A stretch of 64,000 nt of DNA. Source: Monodelphis domestica. Taxonomy: Eukaryota > Chordata > Mammalia > Didelphimorphia > Didelphidae. Made by a program: the position numbers and the translations under genes. The notes below the pieces were generated by a model, which worked only from the letters and a program-made list of their open reading frames with translations, made no database searches and had not been told where the DNA came from. Below, piece after piece: positions 27,001 to 37,925 of the stretch. The stretch spans positions 352,148,416-352,212,415 of the forward strand of contig NC_077229.1 in assembly GCF_027887165.1 (NCBI RefSeq), given 5' to 3'. Each line of letters begins with the position of its first letter. Position 1 is the first letter of the stretch.

Positions 27001-27850
27001 GTAGGAGATAGAGAATATTATAAAATGTAAAATGAATAATTCTGATTACATTAAATTAAAAAGGTTTTGTGAAAACAAAACCAGTACAATCAAAATTAGA
27101 AGGGAAGCAACACATTGGGGAAAATTTTAATAACTAAAACAGCTGATGAATGTCTAATTTCTCAAATTTATAAGGAACTAAGTTAATTGTACCAAAAATA
27201 AAAATAAACAAGTCATTCCCCAATTGACAAATAGTCAAGGGACATGAATAAGCAGTTTTCAGATAAAGAAATTAAAACCATCAATAAGCCCAAGAAAATG
27301 TCTTCTAAATGTCTCTTAATTAGAGAAATGTAAATCAAAAAAACTCTGAGGCACTACCTCACACCTAGCAGATTGGCCATTTGACAGTAAAAAAAAATAA
27401 CAAAGTTTAGAGAAATTGTGACAAAATTGAGGCACTAATGCATTCCTGGTGGAGTTGTGGAAAGATCTAACCAATCTGAAAGGCAATTTGGAACTATGTC
27501 AAAAGGAGTTTAAAAGCCTGCCTGCCATTTGGTCCAGTAATACCACTGATGGGTTTGGACCCCAAAGAGATAATAGGGAAAAATATATGTACAAAATTAT
27601 TCATAGCTGTGCTTTTTTTAGTGGCAAAAGAACCCCTGGAAAATGAGGGGGATATCCATTGATTGAAGAATGGCTGAACAAATTGCAGTATCTCATGGTG
27701 ATGGAATATTATTGTGCTGAAAGGAATAAAGAACTGGAGGAATTCCATGGGAACTGGAAAGATCTCCAGGAATTGATGCAGAGCAAATTGAGCAGAACCA
27801 GGAGAACTTTGTACACAGAAACAGAAACATTGTGGCACAATCAAATGTAA
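24053..27850 (+). pseudogene. L1 ORF2 remnant (endonuclease and reverse transcriptase)
   Basis: The start region (from about 24053) has the NGMNPLIK-type beginning of the endonuclease. The endonuclease block 24239-24469 retains the YAPS motif, but the usual GDLN reads Trp-Asp-Leu-Asn. RT blocks lie at 25571-25831 ([19 protein letters not shown]), 25865-26050 (GVKQGCPLSP) and 26144-26410. The catalytic motif, normally FADD, reads Phe-Val-Asn-Asp (26132-26143), losing a metal-binding aspartate. The C-terminal domain is seen at 26638-26994 and 27659-27850. Numerous stops and shifts separate the blocks. Confidence 0.9.
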
Positions 27851-28199
27851 TGAACTTCTTTACTAGTAGCAATGCAATGACACAGGACAATCCCTAGAGA
27901 CCTAGGAAAAAGAATGCTAACCACATCCAGAGAAAGAACTGTGGGAGTAGAAACACAGAAGAAAAACATACGATTGATCACATGGTTCAATGTGTACATA
28001 ATTAGAGATTTGGGCTTTAAATGATCACTCTATTAAAAGTATTAATAATACGGATATGGATTTTGAACAATGATACATGTTTAACTGAGTGGAATTACTT
28101 GTCAGCTCTGGGAGGGGAGAGTGAAGAAGGGAAGTAAAGAACATGAATCATGTAATCATGGAAATATATTCTTAATTAATTAAAAAAATAAATAGTGAA

Positions 28200-28710
28200 C
28201 AAAAGCACTTATTCAGGTTAATGCTACAAGGGCTAGGTTAAGATGCTATGGGTGTCTCTAAATCATGTTTTGAATCAAATTTTTCCTCCAAAAATGACCC
28301 ACACATGCAACACCCTGAGATAGTCCAGAACTAAATAGGAAAAGATCGACTAAAAAAAATCCACAGCTAGGAATTTGGGGGTAGGGTGAAGAAGGAATAT
28401 GTAAAAAATAACAAAGAATAGCATTTAGGTGACTGAAGGAGAAATATAAGTTTCTATGACCCTACAGAAAGAGAAATTCAACTGGAATCAGTATAATAAG
28501 TGCTTCTTTTTTTATTTATTTGCTGTAGCCCATGAACTAAAAGAGACTTTCAATACTCCTCTGAAAAGAGAAGATTAAGGTTTCCAGGCCATACTTCCAC
28601 TCTAGTTGGAGCTGAAATTAAAAAAAAAAAGAGAGAGAGTGACAAAGTAAGCCAAGGGCAAGTGGATGGAAATTGTGAAAGGTTAAATTTTGGGAGGCAA
28701 GAGTTTGATC
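28200..28710. other. AT-rich stretch, nothing recognised
   Basis: No repeat signature or open frame that I can name. A short (GA)n run lies near 28630-28640. Confidence 0.5.
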
Positions 28711-28721
28711 AAAAGCCAGTG

Positions 28722-28939
28722 TGGGGTTGGGGGTAGCTAGGTGGCAGCTGGGTGAGCTCAGTGGATTGAGAGCCAGGACTAGAGACAGGAGGTCCTAGGT
28801 TCAAAACTGGCTTCAGACACTTCCCAGCTGTGTTACCCTGGGCAAGTCATGTAACCCCCATTGCCTAGTCCTTACCACTCTTCTGCCTTGGAACCAATTC
28901 ACAGTATTGATTCTAAGACAGAAAGTATAAATTAAAAAA
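28722..28939 (+). mobile_element. tRNA-derived SINE (MAR1/WSINE1-like), second copy
   Basis: Same family as 14923-15122: GGGGGTAGCTAGGTGGC start, the A-box region (gctcagtggattgagagc), a B-box-like GGTTCAAAACT (28798-28808) and a poly(A) tail (28932-28943). The candidate target duplication AAAAGCCAGTG (28711-28721) / AAAAGCCAATG (28940-28950) has one mismatch. Between the start and the A-box there is a short insertion (about 28745-28755, AGCTGGGTGA) that looks like a partial local duplication. Confidence 0.88.
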
Positions 28940-28950
28940 AAAAGCCAATG

Positions 28951-29440
28951 CACACTTTATTAAATGCAAAACACTTAGGTTATTATAAGGAAATGTGGAT
29001 AGGAAATAGGGGAGGAAAGTGAAAGTAATCATATAATAGATTATAACTATAACCCAAATCCCAATCCTAGTTAATTTTTTTTCTAGAAAACCCTACCATC
29101 TATCAGCCTAAGAGAGAAGTATCTTCTGCCAGGCCAAAGCCCTCACCTCTCATTATTGCCTCTATCTGATAAGATAACCACTATCTATCTACCTTATCTA
29201 CCAATATTATTGATAATCAATAAGGCTATTAAGGCCTTAATTCAGTTCTCTGTCTCCAACCAGAGAGATTGCTAGCAGCACAACCTCTCCTCAGGAGACT
29301 CAGAGACAAAAGGCCTTTAAAAGGTTTTGCAACTTACAAACCACACTCAGCCACAACCTTCTGTCACCAACTGCCAAGTTGCACAGCAAGGGGTCTCTTA
29401 CTGAAAAATATTATTGCTCCTTTTCCTCTTAAATATAAAA
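28951..29440 (-). repeat. Possible LTR fragment, minus orientation
   Basis: The arrangement (tttattaaat near the left edge, a purine-rich stretch 'ggataggaaataggggaggaaagtgaaag', then a C-rich part) is like the other minus-orientation LTR-like segments in this window. No partner LTR or target duplication was found. The open frame at 29269-29490 has no recognisable domain. Confidence 0.3.
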
Positions 29441-30174
29441 AAGGAGAAATTAATAAAAATGCTCTCAACAGAATACAGGAAAAAGGCTAAAAGATAAAAA
29501 AAGGCCAAAGAAGAAAGTCTAGGTGGAAAGCCAGTATAGAAGTTATCAAACTAAACATGAGAGTCCCAGAAAGAGGAAAAAGCTATGAAGAGCAGGAAAA
29601 ATATTAAGAACAAGTCTTGTTTTAAGAAGTAAAATTGACCAAAACTACTCTGAAGAAAAAAGAGAACACCGTGTATAACTAGATATTATGAAACAAAAGC
29701 AAGAAACTGCAGAATGACTCAACAAAGGGGGGAAAAGAAAATAGAATAAAATTAAGTTAAAATTCAAGTTCTCGATGCAGAATTTTTTAAAACGTTAACT
29801 ATCGTATATACATCTCATGTTGAATAATTACTCAAGAAAGGAGAAGCTGTGATACAGTAAATAACTAGTTTTGAACATTAAAAAAAATAAAATGGAAAAT
29901 GTGCCTAAGAGAAGTAGAAAGAGAGGGAAAAACATTTATTTAAACTGAAAAAAAAATCACATAAATCCTATGCAATCCAAAGATGCTGACTTTCAGGGCA
30001 GACTTCACAGAGATAAATTAAGTTCTACTTGAACATTGACTTGTATTCTTTTTACTCCTAAAAGACAGAACTGCAAAAATGGGTAAAAGTTTAAAAGAAG
30101 CAAATTTGAGCAAAATGTAAAAGAAAAGAACAAATACTATCACTACTACTATTAAATTAAATGAAATAATATTT
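29441..30174. other. A-rich stretch, nothing recognised
   Basis: A-rich DNA with many short AAAAG tracts. It may be a much decayed LINE, but I find no diagnostic wording. Confidence 0.4.
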
Positions 30175-30258
30175 ATAAAGCAATTATTACTTTCCAAATT
30201 ATAATTTTAAAGCACTCAGGGCAGTGCCTAGTACATAATAGGCATTTGTTAAATCTTT
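30175..30258 (+). repeat. MIR-type 3' end
   Basis: 'tttataaagcaattattac ... aaagcactcagggcagtgcctagtacataataggcatttgttaaatc' is a clear match in style to the 3' end of MIR-like SINEs (…cagtgcctggcacatagtaggc-cttaataaat…). Confidence 0.7.
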
Positions 30259-30261
30259 TCC

Positions 30262-30368
30262 CCTCTTTCTTTCTTTCCTTCCTTCCTTCCTTCCTTCCTT
30301 CCTTCCTTCCTTCCTTCCTTCCTTCCTTCCTTCCTTCCTTCCTTCCTTCCTTCCTTCCTTCCTTCCCT
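30262..30368. repeat. (TTCC)n microsatellite
   Basis: More than twenty tandem TTCC units (30273-30366) flanked by CTTT/CTCT-type variants. The open frames on both strands here (Ser-Phe-Leu-Pro or Lys-Glu-Gly-Arg repeats) are artefacts of the repeat. Confidence 0.95.
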
Positions 30369-30489
30369 CTCTCTATTCCTTTTTCCTTTCTCTTTTGTTC
30401 CTTTTCCTATACCATCGCCATTATCAACCATCACAGTAGCAACCACAGCAACAGCAGCAACATCAACCACAACATCCTAACATCCAGAG

Positions 30490-31115
30490 ATTCTAACCAC
30501 TAAAATTGTGCAAAAGTGCAGTGAGTTGCAAGGGAATGCAATGAATGTCACCTGAGCTCAATTAAAATATGATGATGTTATTGGACACAGGGCTCTTATT
30601 TATGTATGGACAGAACTATTTTGTTTATTTGTCTACAAACTCAGAAATTCTTTATTTCCTTTAGCCCATATACTTAAAATTTCAATTGTACCTCATGCTA
30701 ATTTAGTTATATAAAGATTTGTTAAGTATATATCTCTCCTGAGTCCTAACCCTATGTATATAAATTATTTAGTTTAAATATTATATATATATAGTTTTTA
30801 TGTTAACATATTTAATTTAACTAAATTGTGTATTTATTTTATATACACACATACTATATAAAATATATATAGCTATTTGGCATATTTGTATGCTGCTTAT
30901 GGATATAAATATGTATATAACTATATGTATGCATATATACACATACAAACATAAATAAATAATTTTCATGCTTTTAATAACTAAATAGTTAATATATAGA
31001 GATGAGTAGTCAGTGGAGAATATTGTATGAAAAATTTAGAATATTATTTCTGATGACATACCATAAAGACAGAAAAGCAAGGGGCAAGATATTTCCTCTA
31101 TATTTATGATTTAAT
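30490..31115. other. AT-rich stretch, nothing recognised
   Basis: Very AT-rich, with TATATA runs near 30780-30960. No feature named. Confidence 0.5.
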
Positions 31116-31117
31116 CA

Positions 31118-31335
31118 TGTTATAAGTAAAAATTAATCATGGAGGGTTATTACTAGATTTATTAGGATTTACTAGTAAATATAGAGGGAGGAAACAAAGG
31201 GGTTTTAGTCTTTTTTTTAAGAAAAAAATCCAGGTCGCCACTGCAGACAGCACTCTGAGCCATTCCTAAGTCTTTATCTGAGGCTTCATTAGAACTTACT
31301 ACCAGGTCTGACACCTAACTAGAGACTGTACAGAA
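31118..31335 (-). repeat. LTR fragment, minus orientation
   Basis: Homologous by eye to 32675-32885. Shared wording: ataa-taaaaattaatc, then ttattgctagattta, then ttattagtaaa (with a minus-strand AATAAA-type signal), a purine-rich stretch, then 'atccagtt/gt-cgccac-gcagacagcac'. This repeated pair is most simply explained as two copies of one LTR in the same orientation. Confidence 0.55.
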
Positions 31336-31339
31336 GACA

Positions 31340-31680
31340 CATGGAGTAGGGGAGGAGGAAAAGAAGGTGAAAGGGGTGGAGCAGAAGGAGTAGGAAAGAG
31401 AAGAGGAAGAGATGAAAGGGAAGGAGAAGGAGGAGGAGAAAAAGTAGAAAGAGGGGGAGGAGCAAGAAGAGGAGGAGAAAGGAAAAGGGTAGGAGGAGGA
31501 GAAAGAGCAAAAGAAGGAGGGACTCAAGGAGGAATGGGAGAATAGAGGGGAGGAACTGGGGTAAGAGGAAATAAGAGGAGGGGAAGGAGACCCAGCACAG
31601 ACACTGGAAGGATTGGAGCAGGGACAGAAGGAAGGGAAGTGATCAGGGAGGAGGGAGGAGAGGGAGGAGAGTGGGAAGAT
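31340..31680. repeat. Purine-rich (GA/GGA) tract
   Basis: About 340 bp in which the plus strand is nearly all A and G, with GGA/GAGG units. The minus-strand open frames here (Ser/Phe/Leu-rich) are translation artefacts. Confidence 0.85.
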
Positions 31681-31829
31681 ATAGCTCCATGTAAAGTCAG
31701 ATCTTCAGAAAGATATTAAGCAGAGTTCTTTTCCTAGTAGCAAACCAGAAGGTGAACATGGGGGTTCAACAAAAACTTTAGGGAAGTGGGAATTTGTGGA
31801 GAATGGCTGAGTGGAACTGTGCAAGAAAA

Positions 31830-31880
31830 CAAACAAACAAACAAACAAACAAACAAACAAACAAACAACAACAACAACAA
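31830..31880. repeat. (AAAC)n / (AAC)n microsatellite
   Basis: About nine tandem AAAC units followed by AAC units. Confidence 0.95.
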
Positions 31881-31889
31881 AAAGAGTAA

Positions 31890-32670
31890 TAAAGTTCTTT
31901 GGAATGAACCCTCAGTCTTCTTTAACTCCTTTAGCTCCTTATAGTCAAATGAACCACATCTAGGCCTTGGGAAAAATTGTATAGACCAAGATTACAGGAA
32001 TAAACTGCTTACTTCCTCTTCATCCACAATTCTAAAGGCACAGTTTTAGCTTCTCAAGAAATCAATACTTAATACAAAGGAGTTTCTCTTGGAATCTATT
32101 TAGGAATCTTTTTCAGGGTCCATGGAGCCTTTCTCATTGTCTAAACTTAAAAAATTCTCCCCCCCAAAAAAGAAAAAAACATTATTTTAAAAAATCTTAC
32201 TGCAGGACTTACTCCCTACAGGTCCCACTTTAAAATTTAACTTTAAATTTGTTCCTAAAGAGGTCTTCTTGTCTTAAAAAGTCTCCCTAAACTTCCTTCT
32301 CAAGCTACCACATGATCTCCATGAACCACCCTAAGTACTAGGCAAGTTCAAGTGAAAAATGAAAATAAAATGAAAATCATCATTTCACCACTCAAATCAT
32401 ACTGATCTCTCACTCTCGGGCTGAGCTAAAAAAGCTTTCCACGTTCTTACCCCCATTGGCTAATAATCTAATTAAAAAGAACACAAGTTTGAGATCTCAC
32501 TAATCAGATGCTTAGCATGACTGCTGACATTTATCAGGAACCCAGAAACCTCCCACCCCCCCAAAGAAAATCTATTTTCTTGTAAACTACTTTTGTGAAA
32601 AACTGAGAGGAAGAGTGAAAGAATGAAAGAAGAAAAAAAAACACAGAAAGGGCACTTCACCAAATTCTGG
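31890..32670. other. Stretch between LTR fragments, nothing coding recognised
   Basis: This lies between two related LTR-like segments (31118-31335 and 32675-33120). It could be internal retroviral DNA or LTR sequence, but I find no gag, pol or env wording. Confidence 0.35.
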
Positions 32671-32674
32671 TAGC

Positions 32675-33120
32675 TAAATTGTTATAAATAAAAATTAATC
32701 TTTGAGCTTATTGCTAGATTTATAAGCATTTATTAGTAAAGAGAAAGAAAGGGAAGAAAAAAAGTTTTTAGTTTTTTCTAAAATTTCTAAAATATCCAGT
32801 TCCCCACCACAGCCAGCACTTCAGACTCTGTCAGAAATGAAGAGCTTACATTAAGATAAAGGCTACTAGAACAGATACACGGTCAGTCAGAGAGATAAGA
32901 GCAAAAGAGACCCACCACTTCCCACACTGGCTTTTAAAATCTAAGCACCACCCAATCCCTCATTTTCCCATAGGATAATGATTTTCAAATGTCATGCAAC
33001 ATCATGCCAGCCCTGCATCAGGATGCTGACTGAGCTATCGGACACACGATTCTAATTTGTATGTCAAGCTGGGATGGAGGTCTGTAAATATTTTACTTCA
33101 CACATTATTATGCAAAACTT
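32675..33120 (-). repeat. LTR fragment, minus orientation, second copy
   Basis: The left part matches 31118-31335 (see there). The right part continues through 'cacttcccacactggcttttaaaat' and 'gatgctgactgagctatcggac' to about 33110. A minus-strand AATAAA-like signal lies near 32730 (tttatt on the plus strand). Ends are approximate. Confidence 0.5.
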
Positions 33121-33339
33121 TCTCCTAAGTGTCATACAGCCATACCTGAGATATTAAAAAATTAAATTATATATCCATGATCAAACAATTAATATGTAAC
33201 AGTCTCAAAATTTGAAGTTGGTTCTTTTGACTCAAAAATTGGCCCACTATTCACTATATTGTTCTTCAAATTTCTAATGAGATAATGTACATGAGCATCC
33301 TATATAAACATTTTATTATTAAAATAAAGGGAAAAAAGA

Positions 33340-34285
33340 TCTATTTATGAAAAAAAATATTATAGCAGCTTTTTTTGTAGTAGCAAAGAATTAGAAATTG
33401 AAGGTAAAATCACTAATTGGAGAATTGCTAATGTATAATAACAATTTGAACCCTAGAACTATAATTTCCCAAAATCCCATATGCCTTCTCATGTTACCTG
33501 CTAATGTAGAGAGGATGTAAATTTTGGGTAGCCCTGCCTCTTTCTCTCTCTCTTCTTGTCATCCTGACTGGCAAGAGTGGGCTTTTTTGGAGAGGTGAGA
33601 GAACTAGTCACATGGTCTTATTTTAATGATTAAATAATTATGTTTTTATACTTCTATTTCCTTTTTATTCTTTTACTTGAAGTGATTATTAATAAACTTT
33701 ATAAAATATAATACTTGGAGTATTGTATTGGACATTAATTTAAATCCTATGCTAAACAAGTTGTGGTTTATAACTGTGATGAAATAGTTTTGCACTGTAA
33801 GAAATGATGATCAGAATGATTTCAGAAAGAACTATAAACAGCTCCATGGACCATTGCAGAGAGAAGTAAGCAGAACCCAAAGAACACTGTACAGTGACAG
33901 CAATGTTGTATAATGATCAACTAATCAAGACTTATTCTCAGCAATGCAATGATAGAGGCAATTCTGAAGGACTTATGACAAAGAATGCTATCTATCTCCA
34001 GAGAAGGAACTGTCTGAGTCTGAAGGAAGATTAAACTATTTTTTTTTCATTTTAGTTATTTTTGTTTTTATTTGGTGTTTTGCTTTCATGTGAGTATTCT
34101 TTCACAAAAAATAATCAAAATGGAAATATATATTGCATGATTTTATATGTACAACCCAGAACAAATTGCTTACCATCTTAGGAAAGGAGTCAAAAGGGAG
34201 AGATGGAAACAATTTGGATCTTAAAACATCAGATGTTAAAAAATTGTTTCTGCATGTAATTGAGAACATATTTTTTTAAAAATCT
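33340..34285 (+). mobile_element. LINE (L1/HAL1 type) 3' end, interrupted by an LTR-like insertion
   Basis: 33355-33435 and 33758-34285 together read as the end of a LINE: 'agcagctttttttgtagtagcaaagaa' and 'actaattggagaattgctaa', then after the interruption 'aagttgtggtttataactgtgatgaaatag', and the typical run from 'agcagaacccaaagaacactgtac' to 'gagaaggaactgtctgag' and a long tail. The tail (34070-34285) is of the same kind as the HAL1-like tails at 1015-1195 and 20190-20345. Confidence 0.7.
33445..33757 (+). repeat. LTR-like insertion inside the LINE
   Basis: The segment from about TGAACCCTAG (33449) to about 33757 splits the LINE coding tail. It contains AATAAA (33692-33697) followed by a T-rich region, as expected in an LTR read on the plus strand. 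It is short (about 310 bp). No clear target duplication could be assigned. Confidence 0.5.
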
Positions 34286-34301
34286 TCTTTACCCTTTAAT
34301 G

Positions 34302-35148
34302 AAGGGGTCCCCAAACTATGGCCCACGAGCCACATGTGGCCCCCTGAGGCCATGTATCCGGCCCCATCGCACTTCCGGAAGGGGCACCTTCTTCATTGAT
34401 GGTCAGTGAGAGGAGCACTGTATATGGCAGTGCTCACGTATAGTACTACTTCTGGTGATATAGTCTTTTGTGTGGCACCTTGTTCTGAGAGTAACTGAAT
34501 GAGAACGAAGTACAGAGCAAAGGATTTTGTGGCTGCACAATGGAAGACATCAGCATGGTGAGCGATGATCTGGGGGAGGGGATTCTGCACTGTGTATACT
34601 GCTGCCCGGTATAGTTGTGGCAGTTATGGGCCTGTGCAAGGTGTGACAGGCCCATCACAGTCAGCTCTGTAGTCTCTGCTACCCCAGACAGTGGTTTACA
34701 GTGTCACAGGCCCAGCACCACCTCTAGTACTGTATACATGCATCTGATAGTGGTGATCTGACCTGTGATATCAGTGGTGGGACTCTACAGTGAGAAGTCC
34801 ACCACTACCATTGGATGTTTTATAAGACACCCTCTCTTTTTTGGGGTCAAATTAATATAAGAGTGTCTTATTTTTGAGGAAACATGGTAGTAAAATGGCC
34901 CTCATACTCCTCTAGATGCAAAACATAATGGCCCCTATCATTGGGGACATTATGTTGTCAGTTTGTTGATTTAAACTTACTTGTTCTTTATTTTAAATAT
35001 TGTATTTGTTCTCATTTTTTTTTTACTTTAAAAGAAGATATATTCAGTGTGCAGAGGGATTTGTTCACAGCATTTTTTATAGTCCAGCCCTCCAACAGTC
35101 TGAGGGACAGTGAACTGGTCCCCTGTATGAAAAGTTTGGGGACTCCTG
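34302..35148. mobile_element. Non-autonomous hAT (Charlie-type) DNA transposon
   Basis: The left end GGGGTCCCCAAACT (from 34304) is the inverted complement of the right end AGTTTGGGGACTCCTG (35133-35148), one mismatch in the matching part. The termini fit hAT-Charlie ends (CAG…CTG), with the left CA mutated to AA. An 8-bp target duplication flanks it: CTTTAATG (34294-34301) and CTGTAATG (35149-35156), 7 of 8 identical. The 847-bp interior is less AT-rich than its surroundings and encodes no transposase, so it must have been moved by an autonomous relative. The wording resembles the marsupial OposCharlie group; that family name is from memory. Confidence 0.88.
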
Positions 35149-35156
35149 CTGTAATG

Positions 35157-36180
35157 AAAGATTTCAAATTCTAATGCTAGTACTCATAGGTAGTACAACA
35201 TATTTTATTTGGGAATGACCTGAGGAGATATGACTTTTTATTTTAGGAAACATTTATTAAATATTGAGTCATAAAATATAAAACTTAGCTAAACTTAAAG
35301 AGAGAAGCATAATCCATATCTTTAAACTAAGAGTATCTCATGTAATCAACTTGAAGCCCAGATCTACTTTTGGAGAGAAATTTGTCTGTCCTGCATTATA
35401 ACACATCTGTATATTGCTATGCAGGCGCTGTTACAATTTAGGTAATATATTTTTCAAATCATTTGATATATCCAAGTTGTAATTATTAGACATGTAAAAT
35501 GATGGAATTAGCAAAAAGTAATATATTTTAAATTCCTTTCCGGACAAAATGTTCTGACTCCACAATAATTACCTAAATATATGCACTTTTGTTTATGAGG
35601 AAGAAACTGTCAATTATACAAAGGACAACACAAATGAAAGTCACAACAACCATATTTCCACAACAACCTGATGTCTCTCTAAATTTTGTATTATTAGGTC
35701 AACATGCCCTTTAAAATCATATGATTCTTTCCCCAAACTATTCTAGAATCCTTACAAGTTTAATAGTACCTATTAGAAAAAACCTTATCCATTGCCAAAG
35801 AAGGAGCAGATATTGTCTGATTGCAGACTGAAACATACCATTCTTCACTATATTTCCTTCATAAATTTTTCTCTAGTATAATAATATATCTCTTTCTTCT
35901 CTACATGATGAACATGGAAACATGTATTAGAAGAAAAAAAATATATATATACAATCTACATCATAATACCTGCCTTCTTCGGGACAGAGAAGGAATGGAA
36001 GGGAGAGAATATAGATTGTTAAATTTCATAAAACAATAAAAATTGAATAGACATGTAATCTGAAAAAGTAAAAAAAAAGAAATCACATTGTTCTGACATC
36101 CTTTGTGATTCCATGTTCACCCACCACCACACTACGATAGGGAATCAGGCAATTCTTTAATAGTTATAATAGTAAATTTT
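35157..36180. other. AT-rich stretch, nothing recognised
   Basis: No gene or repeat signature that I can name. Confidence 0.5.
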
Positions 36181-36184
36181 ACTT

Positions 36185-36330
36185 TGCAATGATTTTCTCA
36201 TTTCTTACAATGAATATGCAAGTTTTATAGAAAAGTATTATTCTTTTTATATTACAGATTATGAAACTGATGATCAGAGAAATGAAGGGACTTGCTCAAG
36301 GTGACATAATTGTAAATAGGAATAATTGTC
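36185..36330 (-). repeat. MIR SINE, reverse orientation
   Basis: 'tattacagattatgaaactgatgatcagagaaatgaagggacttgctcaaggtgacataattgtaaat' is a recognisable reverse-complement MIR core (acagatgaggaaactgaggc-cagagag…acttgcccaaggtcacacagc). Confidence 0.75.
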
Positions 36331-37770
36331 CATTAAAAATGCTTATTCAATTGATCAATATTAAGTGATTGAATTTAACTGTCATAAAAAAATTGTATCA
36401 TTCAAGTGGTATATCAAGATGGAGATATTAGCTTTAGAATATAGAGTACAATCTCTATGATTATGGTATACTCTGAAAAGCAACTGACTTGACATTAAGG
36501 ATATTTCAAAGAATGCACTCACAAATATGTATGCACCATGATATATTACATGTTTATTTTAATTTTCTCTTTTACAATTGACCAAGGGAAATAAAATCAT
36601 TTTACGTAACCCAGCTGTTCAGAATATTTACATTACAAATTGTAAAAGAGTAACAGATTTGTTCTCTAATAAAGTCTCTTTTGGACAAAAATGTAAACAT
36701 ATACAAATGTGGAAATATAGTAGACTTCTCATTAAAATTTTTACATGCTAAAATATATGATAAAAAGCATAGCTACAAAAACTAACAATTTAAATAAAAT
36801 TATTCTCATCTATATAGTAGTATGTTGCTGAAATTAAGGGGAAAACATTTAACGAAATTACAAAATAATCAATAATAGGTTAATATTATAGTAAAGATAC
36901 ATAAATGTGTATATCTGTACATATAGATATAAATTTATACATATGTGTATATAAAAGAAAAATTAATCTTATAATTCTTTTAACATTATAAGCATAACAA
37001 AAGATCATGACTACTTTTAAAAGTCCCATTTTGCTGAAGGCATGAAATATTTTTTAAAATTATATTTTCAAGAGTAAGGTTCTATTTCATGAAGCATAGT
37101 AAAGTATGATATCTGTATTTAAAGAGGTGACCATATGAGGCTAAAGGAGAAAGGACTATAACATCCCATAAAAGTCACTAAGAGTTGCTTTTTGCCTCTC
37201 TTCAAAAATTCAAACTTGTATCCAGTCAAGAAAATTTTTACATTATTTTGGCTAAAAGAAAGTATTGCTGAAATATCACTTTCATATAAATGAAGGTCAA
37301 AATCAGAGTAGAGTATTTGGTGAAATTAATTTTGGGAACAATGACTAGTCCCAGTTAAAAAGATTTCATTTATTTTCCTTATAATTTATTATAAGATAGC
37401 CAATATATATTTCTGATATTCATTTGTATGATACTACTACATATGGACAAATAAATTCTCATCAAATGTAGGGAATGAATAGATGCTAGGGAGGAGTTAT
37501 AATGAAATATATTACAGAGAACAGATTATAATTTAACTAAATATTTATAGAACTTAAGCCAGGATCATAGTTAAGGTTTAAAACATGAAGTATTAAAATC
37601 CTTATAATGTAAATCTTTTTGATCATATCCCTGATAAACTTCATGTTATATCAAATTTTTCTAGGATAATTCATTCTACATAGCAAGAATTCACATTTAT
37701 ATAATGACAATATCGATATTTATATCAACATCTGAAATTGATCTTCATATAAGTTGAAGAGATAAATACT
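36331..37770. other. AT-rich stretch, nothing recognised
   Basis: No coding or repeat signature that I can name. Confidence 0.5.
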
Positions 37771-37774
37771 ACAG

Positions 37775-37925
37775 TTATTATTATTTCCATTTTTAGATGA
37801 GGAAAAGAAAGTTTAGACTGAGAAACTTCCCCTTGAACACAAAATTTGTTAGTTTTGTAGGGAGGATTTGAACCTAGGTATCCCTTGACTGCAATGCCAG
37901 CATTCTTTCTATAAAGTATACTTTT
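37775..37925 (-). repeat. MIR SINE, reverse orientation, with tRNA-like head
   Basis: Runs from 'ttatttccatttttagatgagg' through 'aacttccccttgaacaca' to 'gggaggatttgaacctaggtatcccttgactgcaatgccagcattctttc', the reverse complement of a MIR including its B-box region (ggatttgaacc on this strand). Confidence 0.8.

Larger units (their letters stand above)
22479..28189 (+). mobile_element. Near full-length L1 LINE, plus strand
   Basis: The element starts with GGGGCAGAGTCAAGATGGCA at 22479, a textbook L1 5' end, and ends in an A-rich tail at 28181-28190. Length is about 5.7 kb. The candidate target duplication is AAATAGTG at 22468-22475 and 28190-28197 (the next bases differ). Order: 5' UTR, short ORF1 remnant, G-rich spacer (about 23430-24050), ORF2 remnant, 3' UTR (27850-28180). 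ORF2 is broken many times, so the copy is inactive. Confidence 0.9.

Noticed and set aside
30273..30366. A repeat array that might suggest CRISPR or a protein repeat
   Set aside because: Perfect tetranucleotide microsatellite without spacers.
31315..31527. A Ser/Phe-rich protein
   Set aside because: Reverse-strand translation of a purine-rich tract.
35157..36180. Possible exons in unique DNA between repeats
   Set aside because: Only short AT-driven frames with no splice-site pattern or conserved wording that I can recognise.
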